The position numbers and the translations under genes were made by a program. Below are positions 51,172-59,594 of a DNA stretch of 64,000 nt, in pieces. Positions within the stretch are counted from its first letter, which is position 1. Each line of letters opens with the position of its first letter. The stretch comes from CAZIUL01 sp964542475. GTDB lineage: Bacteria > Planctomycetota > B15-G4 > CAYZWU01. Below the pieces are notes generated by a model that was not told the DNA's origin, did not search any database, and was given only the letters and a program-made list of their open reading frames with translations. The DNA is taken from the NCBI GenBank assembly GCA_964542475.1, contig CAZIUL010000018.1, positions 9,337 through 73,336 of the forward strand, in the 5' to 3' direction.

Positions 51172-53679
51172 ATGAAAAAAAGATTCACATCTCTTATCCT
51201 GGCTTCTTTGATGTGCGTGCTGATGGTTATCGCGCTCCTCTGGTGCATGTACCACTTTGCCGCTTCGACAGGCCCGTTCAAACCCGCGCAACAGGAACAG
51301 GTGTCTCTCGACCTTCTCGCGGAAGTGTCGCGCGCCGATTTCATCGAGGATACCACCCAGATCCTTTTCGGCACAACATCGGGCAAAGCGCACTACGAAG
51401 AGGCTGATCTCCGGTATCACGAAAAAACCGAGGGATGGCTGTCATGGAAAAACGAGGAGAAGGACGCCGACTGCGCGGTTCTGGTGGGAGGGCGCGCCGG
51501 GTTCCGGATGAACCGGCTCGATCCGGCGGCATGCACGCTCGTGCTGAAAGGATGCGCTGCCAAGGGAGGAAAAGGCGACAATGCCAAGATCAACGTCTTC
51601 TTGAACAAGCGGCTGCTGGGAAAAGGCGTTCTGCCTCGCGGTGAAAAACCTTTTACTTTGCGCTTTGAAGTTCCCGCAAAAATGCTTGAAACCGGGAGCA
51701 ATTTTTTCTGCCTGGAGATCGAGGAAGGCGTGAAAATGACCCTCCCCGGATATGTCTTTCCAATGACCGTGTCCGCCTTTTTCGTGTCCGCCCTCCTGGA
51801 GGGAACCCATTCCGCCGCAACGGAAGGGCTGCTCAGCGTAGCAGGAAAAAGCGGATCGAGGAGCCTGTTGCTGCAGCCGGCAGGCACTATCATCAACTTC
51901 TACCACATGCCCGGCAGCGAGGAAAGCCTCAGGACAACCGCCTCAGCCAAAGGAGCGCCGCTTCGGGCGCTTATCCGTGTTGCGGGCCGGGACGGATCGA
52001 TGCGTGAGTGCTTCCTGGAGAGCCTTTCTCCAGGAGAAGCTCCTGTCGACGTTGACATCGACCTGTCCGAGTTGAAGGGCCAGGCGAGCCGCATCACCTT
52101 TTTCGCCGGATCACCCGGGCACGAAAAAAGCGCGGCTTTCGTAAGTTGGGAAGCACCGCGCGTGGTCCGTGTGGGCGTTAAAGAATCCGGAAAACAGGAA
52201 GCGGAAGAGCTACGCTCCAAAGACAGGACCGCCGGACCAGGCACAGGCGAGGCAGGCTCTTTGCGGGATAAAAAACCGAACATGGTCGTGATCCTTCTCG
52301 ACGCTGCGTCCGCTTTTTTCTTCGACTGCTGCGAAGGAAGGTGGAGCTCGGAAAAAGGAACGGCGGCACCGGCATCGGACAGGCTCGCAAAAGAAGCGGT
52401 TGTTTTCCAAAGGGCGGTAACCCCGGCGCCGTATACGCTGCCCGCAGTGGGTTCACTGATGACAGGACTTCTGCCGGACCGGCACGGTGTCGTGATGAAC
52501 GCCACCCGAAACGGCACGAACGTCAAGCTGTCCGAAGGATGCGCAACCCTGGCAGCCGTGTTGAAGCGGGCCGGATACCACACCCTGGCGGTTGTCACAA
52601 ACCCCAATGCCGCCTCCCTGTACGGGTACGGAAAAGGGTTCGATCGTTTTGATGAGCTTTTCAGCGATCCCGAACTCTGGGACGAAGGAGTCAAGCCAGG
52701 CGATGCGGTGATACGCGCAAAGGACCTCATCCTGAAATGCCGCGAAAAAAAAAGGGGGGGGCCATTTTTCCTGTACCTCCACCTGTTTCAGCCGCATGCG
52801 CCCTACGCCCCGCCCGAGCCTTTCATGTCACGCTTCGCTGAATCCGGAAGCGGAAGCAGCGCGGTGCAAGGGAGCAGGGCTGTGCTGGACGGCTTCAAGA
52901 AAAGGGGCGTGCCCGGGCTCGGTCCTGAAGATTTCGAGCGGCTGAAGGAGCTCTATGCCGCCAACCTGTCCTGGGCGGATCATGCCGTGGCAGGCTTTCT
53001 CGACTGGATGCGGTCAACCGGTCTTTACGAGGGGTCGCTGATCGTGCTCTGCTCGGACCACGGTGAAGCGTTCGGCGAGCACAGCTCCATCGAACACGGG
53101 CATCACCTTTACGAGGAAGCTCTCAGGGTGCCTCTCGTGATCAAGTACCCGGGCAGGGCTTTCATGGGAAGGAAGGTGAAAGAGGTTGTGTCGCTCGTGG
53201 ACCTGGCCCCGACCCTTGCAGCGGCAGCCGGGCTGCCTCCGGGCTTTCCCGGAACCCGCGGTCTCGGCGCGGACGGCGCGGACCTGACCGCAGCCCTCGA
53301 TCGCGGATTGCCCTGGAAGGAGCGGGCGCACATGGCGCGTTCGGATGTGTTCAAGCCCTCGTACTCGCTCCGTTGGCGCGGGTACCAGTACATTTACGAC
53401 ACATTGAACCGGCGCGAAGAGCTTTACTACCTGCCCGACGACCCCAGGCAGATCGAGAACATCGTCGAATCCGACGCGATCGTTGCCGGTTACCTGCGGG
53501 CCGAGCTTTCGCGGCTCCTGGACAGCCTGGCCGCGGAAAAAGCCGGCGAGGCGGTGGACCTGAACGAGGAGTTCATACAGTCGATAGAGGAGATCGGTTA
53601 CACCGGCGGAGTCGGATCAAGGAAGCACGGACGTATGCCGGACATGAGTGAGAACCCTATACCGGGAAAACGGCACTGA
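51172..53679 (+). CDS. Large membrane-anchored sulfatase-fold enzyme with Thr nucleophile
   Basis: 835 residues. A signal anchor (about 5-25, LILASLMCVLMVIALLWCMY) is followed by a 330-residue beta-rich amino-terminal region (LDPAACTLVLKGCAAKGGKG and on) not known to me, then the sulfatase fold: MVVILLDAASAFFFDCCEG, APYTLPAVGSLMTG with Thr422 at the formylglycine position and Val at the Arg position, LHLFQPHAPYAPPEPF, CSDHGEAFGEHSSIEHGHHL, RVPLVIKYPGR. In LLDAASAFFFD the usual DTLRADHLG is changed (Ala/Phe-rich), so a first-shell region is altered too. Periplasmic, probably acting on a glycan or lipid made by the glycosyltransferases around it. Confidence 0.82.
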   Translation: MKKRFTSLILASLMCVLMVIALLWCMYHFAASTGPFKPAQQEQVSLDLLAEVSRADFIEDTTQILFGTTSGKAHYEEADLRYHEKTEGWLSWKNEEKDADCAVLVGGRAGFRMNRLDPAACTLVLKGCAAKGGKGDNAKINVFLNKRLLGKGVLPRGEKPFTLRFEVPAKMLETGSNFFCLEIEEGVKMTLPGYVFPMTVSAFFVSALLEGTHSAATEGLLSVAGKSGSRSLLLQPAGTIINFYHMPGSEESLRTTASAKGAPLRALIRVAGRDGSMRECFLESLSPGEAPVDVDIDLSELKGQASRITFFAGSPGHEKSAAFVSWEAPRVVRVGVKESGKQEAEELRSKDRTAGPGTGEAGSLRDKKPNMVVILLDAASAFFFDCCEGRWSSEKGTAAPASDRLAKEAVVFQRAVTPAPYTLPAVGSLMTGLLPDRHGVVMNATRNGTNVKLSEGCATLAAVLKRAGYHTLAVVTNPNAASLYGYGKGFDRFDELFSDPELWDEGVKPGDAVIRAKDLILKCREKKRGGPFFLYLHLFQPHAPYAPPEPFMSRFAESGSGSSAVQGSRAVLDGFKKRGVPGLGPEDFERLKELYAANLSWADHAVAGFLDWMRSTGLYEGSLIVLCSDHGEAFGEHSSIEHGHHLYEEALRVPLVIKYPGRAFMGRKVKEVVSLVDLAPTLAAAAGLPPGFPGTRGLGADGADLTAALDRGLPWKERAHMARSDVFKPSYSLRWRGYQYIYDTLNRREELYYLPDDPRQIENIVESDAIVAGYLRAELSRLLDSLAAEKAGEAVDLNEEFIQSIEEIGYTGGVGSRKHGRMPDMSENPIPGKRH

Positions 53680-53854
53680 CCCGCATATTTCATACTCATC
53701 TGCTGCGACACCGTAAACTGCGCTCATGCTGCGTTGCATGCCAGGAGACGATCCTCAGCCTGTAATTAACAGGCCTGCGGTCGTCTCCTGACATGCGCCT
53801 GGCCACAACACAGTTTACGGCATCTCGCGACGAAGAGTATGAAATAAGCGGGCT
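53680..53854 (+). repeat. Full-length long-hairpin element, copy B
   Basis: 175-bp imperfect palindrome: CCCGCATATTTCATACTCAT at the left end, CGAAGAGTATGAAATAAGCG at the right, centre near CCTGTAATTAACAGG. It begins one base after the sulfatase stop codon (53677-53679), which makes it a possible terminator-like structure, though no T run follows. Confidence 0.85.
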
Positions 53855-53882
53855 GAGGGGAAGAAGGCCGGAGGCTGGATGG

Positions 53883-55505
53883 TTACAAGCCCCGGCGTTC
53901 GGCCAAGATCACCAGCGGGTTGAGAAAAAGGTGAGACAGGCACGGATGCGGCCATGCGGGTTCGATCACCTCCTTCACATCGAACCCCTGCCTGCCCAAC
54001 TTATCGCGCATCTTCGGAAGCCATGTTGAGGGATCCTTCCCAAAGACATTACCGTGGAAAATCTGGACTATCAAAAAATCCGGGGTAGCTTCATCGATCA
54101 GCTCGCGGAGCCTTGCCAGCCCCTCAAAATACTGAACAGGATAGTACGTGCGCCCGCCGGGCAGGCGGCAGATAGAGTTCTTGGGGCTCGAAAAGGCAAG
54201 AACCCGCGACCCTTCCGGAATGTTCCGCTCGATCCAGGCCTCCGCCTTGTTGCGGGGATCGTTGCCGAAAAGAAAATCAACGCCGGCCCCGAGAACGAAG
54301 ATATACGCCAGAAAAAGGCTGACACAGGCAACCCTGATAACGGTGGGTGCTTTTTGCCATGTCCACAGGCTGCTCAAAAAGTAACCGCCGAAAAGCGCGA
54401 GTATGAAAAAAACGGGTGTGATGTAGCGCGGCGTGACAAACCCGATGTATACGATGAAAACAACGAAGTAGGAAAACGCGGGAAGAAGCGCTGCAAGGGC
54501 GGCTCGCCTTTTCCCAAGGAAGGCCAAGATCAAGCCGAGCACACAAACGCAGATGACAGGCAGGGTTGCTGTCTCGCGGATCCAGAAAAGGGATTCCCAT
54601 GTCAAGCTCATGCACCCTTCGAATGTCAGCGGATGCAGCCTTTCGATGACCGAAACGCCGGGCGCATTGAACTTCAGGTGGTCGATGTAGCCGCCCGCGT
54701 TGAAGATGAGGTTGTTCGCAAGGGCGGACGTCAGCAGGAAAACCCCGGCTCCCGCAAGCATGGTCTTGTGCGAAAGCGCGCGCAACAGCGCTGCCGGGCC
54801 CGGGCGTTTTCCATCGCTGCCGGACGCGCGGACATAGATAAGGACAAAAGGAAGCAGGACAAAAAGCGCAAACGACTGCTCCTTGGTGGCCGCCGCAAGC
54901 GCAACGCAGGTTCCGAGACCGATGAAACCGGTAAGATCCTGCCTCTTGAGCGCCCTGAAATAGAAGTACACACCGAATACGGACCACATGAAATAGGGTG
55001 TCTCCGTGTTCATGGTGTGCGAATAAAAGATCGTGATGGGATGGAAAGAAGCGATCAGGGCCGCCATCAGCCCGGCCCTGGCATTGAACAGCTCTCTGCC
55101 GGCTAGAAAGGTCGCGATAAAAATCATCGCGCCCATGAATGCGGCCAAGCCGCGCCCCAGGTAGAAAAAAACGGCCAGTGTTTTTACATCCACATCCGAA
55201 CCGATCAAAAGCTCTAGCGGAGAAGAGGCGCTGTAAAACTCTTCTTTTGCCGATTCCAAGGAGCTGATCTGCTCGGAATCGTTCATCCAAAGAACTGGCG
55301 CATACAACACCGACAACATCATGTAGTGCAGGGGCGGGTACTTGTCGAACCACCCGTTGGAAAACGAATGCTCCGCGGCGTTGAAAACCAGGTACGGGTG
55401 TACGACATCCGGCGCCCACGAATAATGGCTGGGGAGCCCCCAATCGACGCAAACGAGGTTAAGCATCAACACAAGCAGAAACAGGGCCAGGATCATCCAT
55501 TTCAT
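53883..55505 (-). CDS. GT39/PMT-like multi-pass glycosyltransferase
   Basis: 540 residues, about 11-12 membrane helices. The amino-terminal helix is followed by a periplasmic loop with DWGLPSHYSWAPDVVHPYLV and, later, DKYPPLHYMMLSVLYAP, as in ArnT/PMT_2-type GT-C enzymes that move a sugar from a polyprenyl-phosphate donor to lipid A, protein or other periplasmic acceptors. The helix FFYLGRGLAAFMGAMIFIAT is typical. The carboxy end is a soluble mixed domain (RTYYPVQYFEGLARLRELID). ATG 55505. It stands alone on the minus strand between two long-hairpin elements, downstream of the sulfatase-fold gene by convergent orientation. Confidence 0.8.
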   Translation of the reverse strand: MKWMILALFLLVLMLNLVCVDWGLPSHYSWAPDVVHPYLVFNAAEHSFSNGWFDKYPPLHYMMLSVLYAPVLWMNDSEQISSLESAKEEFYSASSPLELLIGSDVDVKTLAVFFYLGRGLAAFMGAMIFIATFLAGRELFNARAGLMAALIASFHPITIFYSHTMNTETPYFMWSVFGVYFYFRALKRQDLTGFIGLGTCVALAAATKEQSFALFVLLPFVLIYVRASGSDGKRPGPAALLRALSHKTMLAGAGVFLLTSALANNLIFNAGGYIDHLKFNAPGVSVIERLHPLTFEGCMSLTWESLFWIRETATLPVICVCVLGLILAFLGKRRAALAALLPAFSYFVVFIVYIGFVTPRYITPVFFILALFGGYFLSSLWTWQKAPTVIRVACVSLFLAYIFVLGAGVDFLFGNDPRNKAEAWIERNIPEGSRVLAFSSPKNSICRLPGGRTYYPVQYFEGLARLRELIDEATPDFLIVQIFHGNVFGKDPSTWLPKMRDKLGRQGFDVKEVIEPAWPHPCLSHLFLNPLVILAERRGL

Positions 55506-55581
55506 TAGGAGCGTTCTTTTTAGTCTTAATAGTTAAAACAAACCCTACCGGAATTGTATGCCTGGGTTGTTCAAAGGTTAA

Positions 55582-55754
55582 CCCGCATATTTCATCCTCA
55601 TCTGCTGCGGCACCGTAAACTGCGCTCATGCTGCGTTTCATGCCGGGAGACGATCCTCAACCTGTAGGAACAGGCCTGCGGTCGCCTCCCGGCATGCGCC
55701 TTGCCACAACACAGTTTACGGCACCTCGCGACGAAGAGTATGAAATAAGCGAGT
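55582..55754 (+). repeat. Full-length long-hairpin element, copy C
   Basis: About 173 bp, CCCGCATATTTCATCCTCAT to CGAAGAGTATGAAATAAGCG, centre AACCTGTAGGAACAGGCCTG; same orientation as copy B. It lies in the gap 55506-55962, which otherwise holds only a small possible ORF. Confidence 0.85.
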
Positions 55755-55767
55755 TAAAGAAAAGCCG

Positions 55768-55890
55768 TTATTTTTTCGAAGCCTCTCCGATTATATCTCC
55801 GATAGGAACAAGCAGTCCGGTGCTGATCAGCGCACAAACAAAGCTCTTTTGTAACTGACATTTCAAAACCTCGTCAAAATGCACAGGCAT
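55768..55890 (-). CDS. Possible 40-residue hydrophobic peptide
   Basis: ATG 55890 to TAA 55768 encodes a 40-residue peptide starting MPVHFDEVLK, with a hydrophobic centre FVCALISTGLLVPIGDIIG and a basic end. AAAGGTCGAG upstream could bind the ribosome. The amino acid pattern looks natural rather than random, but the frame may be the remnant of a longer gene. It is divergent from the small gene at 55963. Low confidence. Confidence 0.3.
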   Translation of the reverse strand: MPVHFDEVLKCQLQKSFVCALISTGLLVPIGDIIGEASKK

Positions 55891-55962
55891 CTCGACCTTT
55901 CGACTGGCGCAAGGCGGGCCAGGCTCAAGGCAGGTATACACACACAATGAGGAAAAGAAACC

Positions 55963-56220
55963 ATGAACAGCGGACTGTGTTGTACAGAGGAGAAGCAGAA
56001 AAGCGACGTTCTTCTCTCAAAAGATGAAGTCGAAACACTTTTCATGAACATGATTGTCTTCAAAGGAAGCTGGCGGAATCATCTTGATTTTCTCAACAAT
56101 CTCGATGAAAACGTGTCCTGGAGAAACACTCAAATCCCACTTGTACGCGAGCTCAAGCGCAAGGACGCAGAGCATGACCTTCAGGCCGTTTGCTGGGATA
56201 GCGAGGAGGCTTCCATTTAG
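55963..56220 (+). CDS. Small hypothetical protein
   Basis: 85 residues, soluble, acidic, AT-richer than its surroundings; GAGGAAAAG lies 6 bases before ATG 55963. Sequence (MNSGLCCTEEKQKSDVLLSK, then ETLFMNMIVFKGSWRNHLDF) matches no family I know. The stop is 40 bp before a repeat array. It may be an accessory or decaying gene. Confidence 0.45.
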   Translation: MNSGLCCTEEKQKSDVLLSKDEVETLFMNMIVFKGSWRNHLDFLNNLDENVSWRNTQIPLVRELKRKDAEHDLQAVCWDSEEASI

Positions 56221-56261
56221 AGGCCGGCCCACACACGGTCGACGGAATGTTTTCATTTCTC

Positions 56262-56470
56262 TGGAGGGCGGCAGTCTCTTGCCGCCTTCGGTTCCGGCGG
56301 CTGACGGAGCAGCTGCCCTCCATTGTCCAACCGGTGCAATCCCTTTTTCTTCTGGAGGGCGGCACTCTGTTGCCGCCTCTTTTCTTCCGGCGCCGACGGA
56401 GCGGCGCCCTCCATTGCTCAATCGGCGCACACCGTTTCTTCTGGAGAGCGGCGGTCTCTTGCCGCCTCTT
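56262..56470. repeat. GC-rich double-hairpin repeat array, 89-91-bp unit
   Basis: Two full units and a third first-hairpin (GCAGTCTCTT-type cores at 56271, 56362, 56451). Stems differ with compensation: GGCGGCAgtctctTGCCGCC; GGCGGCActctgTTGCCGCC; hairpin 2 is GGCGCCGacggaGCGGCGCC in unit 2 and GGCGGCTgacggAGCAGCTGCC in unit 1. The last hairpin is followed by a T-rich run (56471-56485), so it could end transcription. The gap 56221-56627 holds nothing else. Confidence 0.85.
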
Positions 56471-56627
56471 GTTTTTTTTCTTTTGCAAACAAAAGCCAAA
56501 TCGGGTTGATTATGTTTTTCCTTTATAGATTGGTTGGGTCGGATGGATCATCCCATCCCCCGCGTCTTTTCAGGCGATCTTCTAATTTGTTTTTTCACGG
56601 CAGGCAGGCGGGATTTCCGTTTTGGAG

Positions 56628-58409
56628 ATGGACTGGAAACAGGGAACTCCCATAGGGGAGTATCAGATACTCAAAAAACTCCGGCAAGGCCCGGAGGGGG
56701 TGCTCTACCGCTCCAGAAACACGAATACCGAAGAACACCAGTCGCTCATCGTTTTTCCCGAGAACGGCCCGGACAACCGGAGCAACACGCTTCAAAAGCT
56801 GCTTTTAACAAAAATCGAGACGCTGGCTGAAGCAGGGATTTCCAGCAACAACGCTGTCAAGGGGCTCTGGCGTTTCGACGGTCTTTGCTTCCTTGTTGCA
56901 GACCTGCCCGAAGACACGCTATCGAAAGCTTTCGACTCGGTCCAGAACCGCGTTGAACATGCCTCTGCTGCTCTCCCGGAAAATATCGACCTCCTGTTTC
57001 CCTCCTCATCGCGGCAGGCCCGGGCCGCCGTAAAAAGCCCTGGAACCCTGTTTGGCGCCTTGGTACAGCTGATCGTTGCCAATGCCCCGGTGGCAGGGCT
57101 GATTGTCGTCACCCTGCTCGTGCTGCTGTTGATAACCGGTGTGATGTCCGAGGCTTTTGGAAAGATCTCCCTTTCTATTGAGCGGTCCGACCTTTGGAGT
57201 AAAGCAAAAAAGGCAATTGCAGAGGGGGATCCAAAAACACGAATCGATAAGCTGTCGAGCCTCCTCGAAAGCAGCCGCTCGGTTCCCGGGACAGCCCGCG
57301 TCCGGGCCGAGCTTGGGAAACTACTTGCCGCTCAGGACCGCCTCGAAGACGCGCTGGGGGCCTTTCTTGCGGTTCACTACCAGGACCCCGCTGTTTTCAT
57401 TGGCCGTGAGCTTCTCGATCTGGCGGGCAGGTTTTACGACTGCGGCCGCACAGAGATATCGGACCTGGTTTGCGACCGGATAATCGACTGGTACGCCGGC
57501 ACCGAAACCTCGTGGAAGGCTGTTTTGCTCAAGAAGCACCTGGTTATCGAAAGAAGAGAGCTGAGCCGAATCATCTCCTCGGTCAAGAAGTTGCTCAAAA
57601 GCCCTCTCAGGCTTTATCCCGGGGCCGAGGCAATGGCGCTGAACCTTTTGGAAAACGCTGAATCGATAAAGCTGAAAAAACGTTCTCAGCCGCCGAGAGA
57701 TCATGAGCTCCAGGATTACGAAAGGCCTCCCATAGAAGCCGGGCCGGAGTCCGGAGCCCTGATCATGTCCCTTTCAGCGGATCTGCTGCCTGATCTGCCG
57801 GGGCTTGAGGAGGTTGACATCACGCTCGGGCACAAGGCCTTCCGCATCACGATGCTGGGCGAAGAAGACGATGAAGGCGAGCGTGTAACCGTTTACGATA
57901 GGACAATCCAAGGCAGGCTTTCATCCGCTTTCCGCGTGATCGCTGCGCATGAGAACGGGCCGGCCGCCGTGCTGGGCCTGAGCTCGGACTTTGATCCGGA
58001 ATGCTTCTGCGATGACCAGAGGCGCAGAGCCGGGCTATACACAATCAGGCCGACCCTCCCATCGCTGCCGAGCGGTTCTTCGGATGCATCTCCTCGCATC
58101 GAAATGCTGCGGATGAAAGCGTTCGAACCGGCCGGCTCCCGGAAGGGAGCCGTGATAAGAAGCGCGGCAAAAGGAAGCCCCAACAAAAACAGCTGCGCTG
58201 CCGCCGCGTTCGAAGTCTGGTTTCCGGGCCGTGCGGATGCCAAGCCCGAAACAAGAGTTCTCGTGCTGAAAAACGACGGCGAGCTCCTGTGGCTCCATTA
58301 TCCGCACCGGGCCGGGACAGCAGGACAGGCGAGCCTGATGATGGCAATGGACAATGAACTGATCGTTGAAAAAGGAGACGGTTTCATGGGAGTCAGGATA
58401 TCGAGATGA
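56628..58409 (+). CDS. Membrane protein with degenerate kinase-like amino terminus
   Basis: 593 residues from ATG 56628 (TTG 56622 possible). The first 60 residues (IGEYQILKKLRQGPEGVLYR then SRNTNTEEHQSLIVF) copy the start of Hanks-type Ser/Thr kinases (GeY-ILKKLG-G--GVVY-A), but the invariant Lys, HRD and DFG motifs are missing, so it is a fragment-like pseudokinase lobe. A strong membrane segment follows (about 157-180, APVAGLIVVTLLVLLLITGV), then helical TPR-like repeats (about 200-340) and a carboxy-terminal beta domain (SLSADLLPDLPGLEEVDITL and on). The stop overlaps the next start (ATGA). Function unknown; perhaps a signalling scaffold. Confidence 0.65.
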   Translation: MDWKQGTPIGEYQILKKLRQGPEGVLYRSRNTNTEEHQSLIVFPENGPDNRSNTLQKLLLTKIETLAEAGISSNNAVKGLWRFDGLCFLVADLPEDTLSKAFDSVQNRVEHASAALPENIDLLFPSSSRQARAAVKSPGTLFGALVQLIVANAPVAGLIVVTLLVLLLITGVMSEAFGKISLSIERSDLWSKAKKAIAEGDPKTRIDKLSSLLESSRSVPGTARVRAELGKLLAAQDRLEDALGAFLAVHYQDPAVFIGRELLDLAGRFYDCGRTEISDLVCDRIIDWYAGTETSWKAVLLKKHLVIERRELSRIISSVKKLLKSPLRLYPGAEAMALNLLENAESIKLKKRSQPPRDHELQDYERPPIEAGPESGALIMSLSADLLPDLPGLEEVDITLGHKAFRITMLGEEDDEGERVTVYDRTIQGRLSSAFRVIAAHENGPAAVLGLSSDFDPECFCDDQRRRAGLYTIRPTLPSLPSGSSDASPRIEMLRMKAFEPAGSRKGAVIRSAAKGSPNKNSCAAAAFEVWFPGRADAKPETRVLVLKNDGELLWLHYPHRAGTAGQASLMMAMDNELIVEKGDGFMGVRISR

Positions 58410-59557
58410 CTCTGTTGATTTTGATTCCCAAACGTTCGAGGGGCCGGAAGTTTCCGGATGGCGGGAACCCTCGGAAACAGCGCGGTTTCTTGCGATCCGT
58501 GCTATTGTCCGCCCTGGTTTTTGCGATTGGCGGATGCGGGCACCGGGAAAGCGAGGAATCCGCAAAAAGGTGCGGGCAGGCGATGAAGGCGGCGGCTGCG
58601 GATCTTCTGTGCATGGGTTTTGTTGAGAAATCCGTGGAGTTGATGGAGGAGGCATATCACACATTCCCAACGCCGGAAGAAGCCGAGAACATTGCTTTTT
58701 TATACGAAAAGAACGTTGGCTGCAGCGCCGCCGTGAAATGCATGGAACGCCTGCTTGGGAGCCGGCTTTCTCCGGGAATGACCGAAGCCCTCATTGAGCG
58801 CTACATTGACGGCTGGCAATGGGAAAAGGCCCGGACTCTGCTCGACAGGTGCGGCAGCGATCCGCGGCTCGCGGAGGTGAATGACATTCTCGGCTGTTTT
58901 CGCAGCATCGGGGAGCCTTTCGGCAAACACCGCTCCCTTTCCTGGCAGGCAGAGGGCATGAGCGCTGAAGACTCGAACGGCAGGGTTTTTCTGCGCAGCC
59001 TCGGGGAGAAAGGCCCGGCCTTCAAAAGCAGCGGTTTTTACACTTATGTGGGCTGGGACGGCAACGGGTTCAGGCTTTGCGCGGAGCTTTGCTTCACGCG
59101 GTTGATCAGAGCCGGGCTCCTCTGGGGCCTGTCTTCGCGTCATGGACACGGACTTGCGCGCGCGCCGGATCACGATCCTTCTCGACCAAAAAAAAGCGAT
59201 GTGTTCGTCAGCTACAGAAACGGCCGGATCTCCCTTCTGTGCGGCGGCGATACGCTGTCCTCGCCAAGCCGGATGAGCCGCGAATTTTACCTCCCCATGG
59301 GAAGGTGGCTTCGTGTCAACATCGAGTACCTGCCTTATAACAGCGTGCTGCAGCCGGATTCGGATGAAAAAACGGGGAGGATCAGGCTGTGGGTGCAAGA
59401 GATCGAGAACAAGAGGTGTCTGCTCGATATCGAGACATCATATCCGTTCGTGTTTGAGAAAGGTCGGGTGGCAGCCGGGCTTTTCAGCGCTGCAGGCTAT
59501 CCTTGGAAGACCGGAGAGATCGAGCTATACATCGACAACTTCACCTTTGATAACTGA
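58406..59557 (+). CDS. Lipoprotein with TPR and lectin-like beta domain
   Basis: 383 residues. ATG 58406 overlaps the upstream stop by four bases, so it is translationally coupled. A basic leader and hydrophobic core end in FAIGGCG, a lipobox with Cys near residue 44. A helical TPR-like part follows (about 55-165; AAYHTFPTPEEAENIAFLYE-type helices), then a beta-sandwich (about 175-383; FYTYVGWDGNGFRLCAELCF, MGRWLRVNIEY, GRIRLWVQEIE, GEIELYIDNFTFDN) like LamG/concanavalin-like DUF1080 domains. It probably binds a glycan or partner on the outer side of the membrane where its coupled partner also has its main domain. Confidence 0.65.
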   Translation: MTLLILIPKRSRGRKFPDGGNPRKQRGFLRSVLLSALVFAIGGCGHRESEESAKRCGQAMKAAAADLLCMGFVEKSVELMEEAYHTFPTPEEAENIAFLYEKNVGCSAAVKCMERLLGSRLSPGMTEALIERYIDGWQWEKARTLLDRCGSDPRLAEVNDILGCFRSIGEPFGKHRSLSWQAEGMSAEDSNGRVFLRSLGEKGPAFKSSGFYTYVGWDGNGFRLCAELCFTRLIRAGLLWGLSSRHGHGLARAPDHDPSRPKKSDVFVSYRNGRISLLCGGDTLSSPSRMSREFYLPMGRWLRVNIEYLPYNSVLQPDSDEKTGRIRLWVQEIENKRCLLDIETSYPFVFEKGRVAAGLFSAAGYPWKTGEIELYIDNFTFDN

Positions 59558-59594
59558 TCCGTGTGCCTGTTTCGGCGCGGCTTGAACGGGTCAG

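Noticed and set aside
14862..56470. CRISPR arrays
   Set aside because: The tandem repeats are 87-91 bp, adjacent, without unique spacers, and no cas gene is present.
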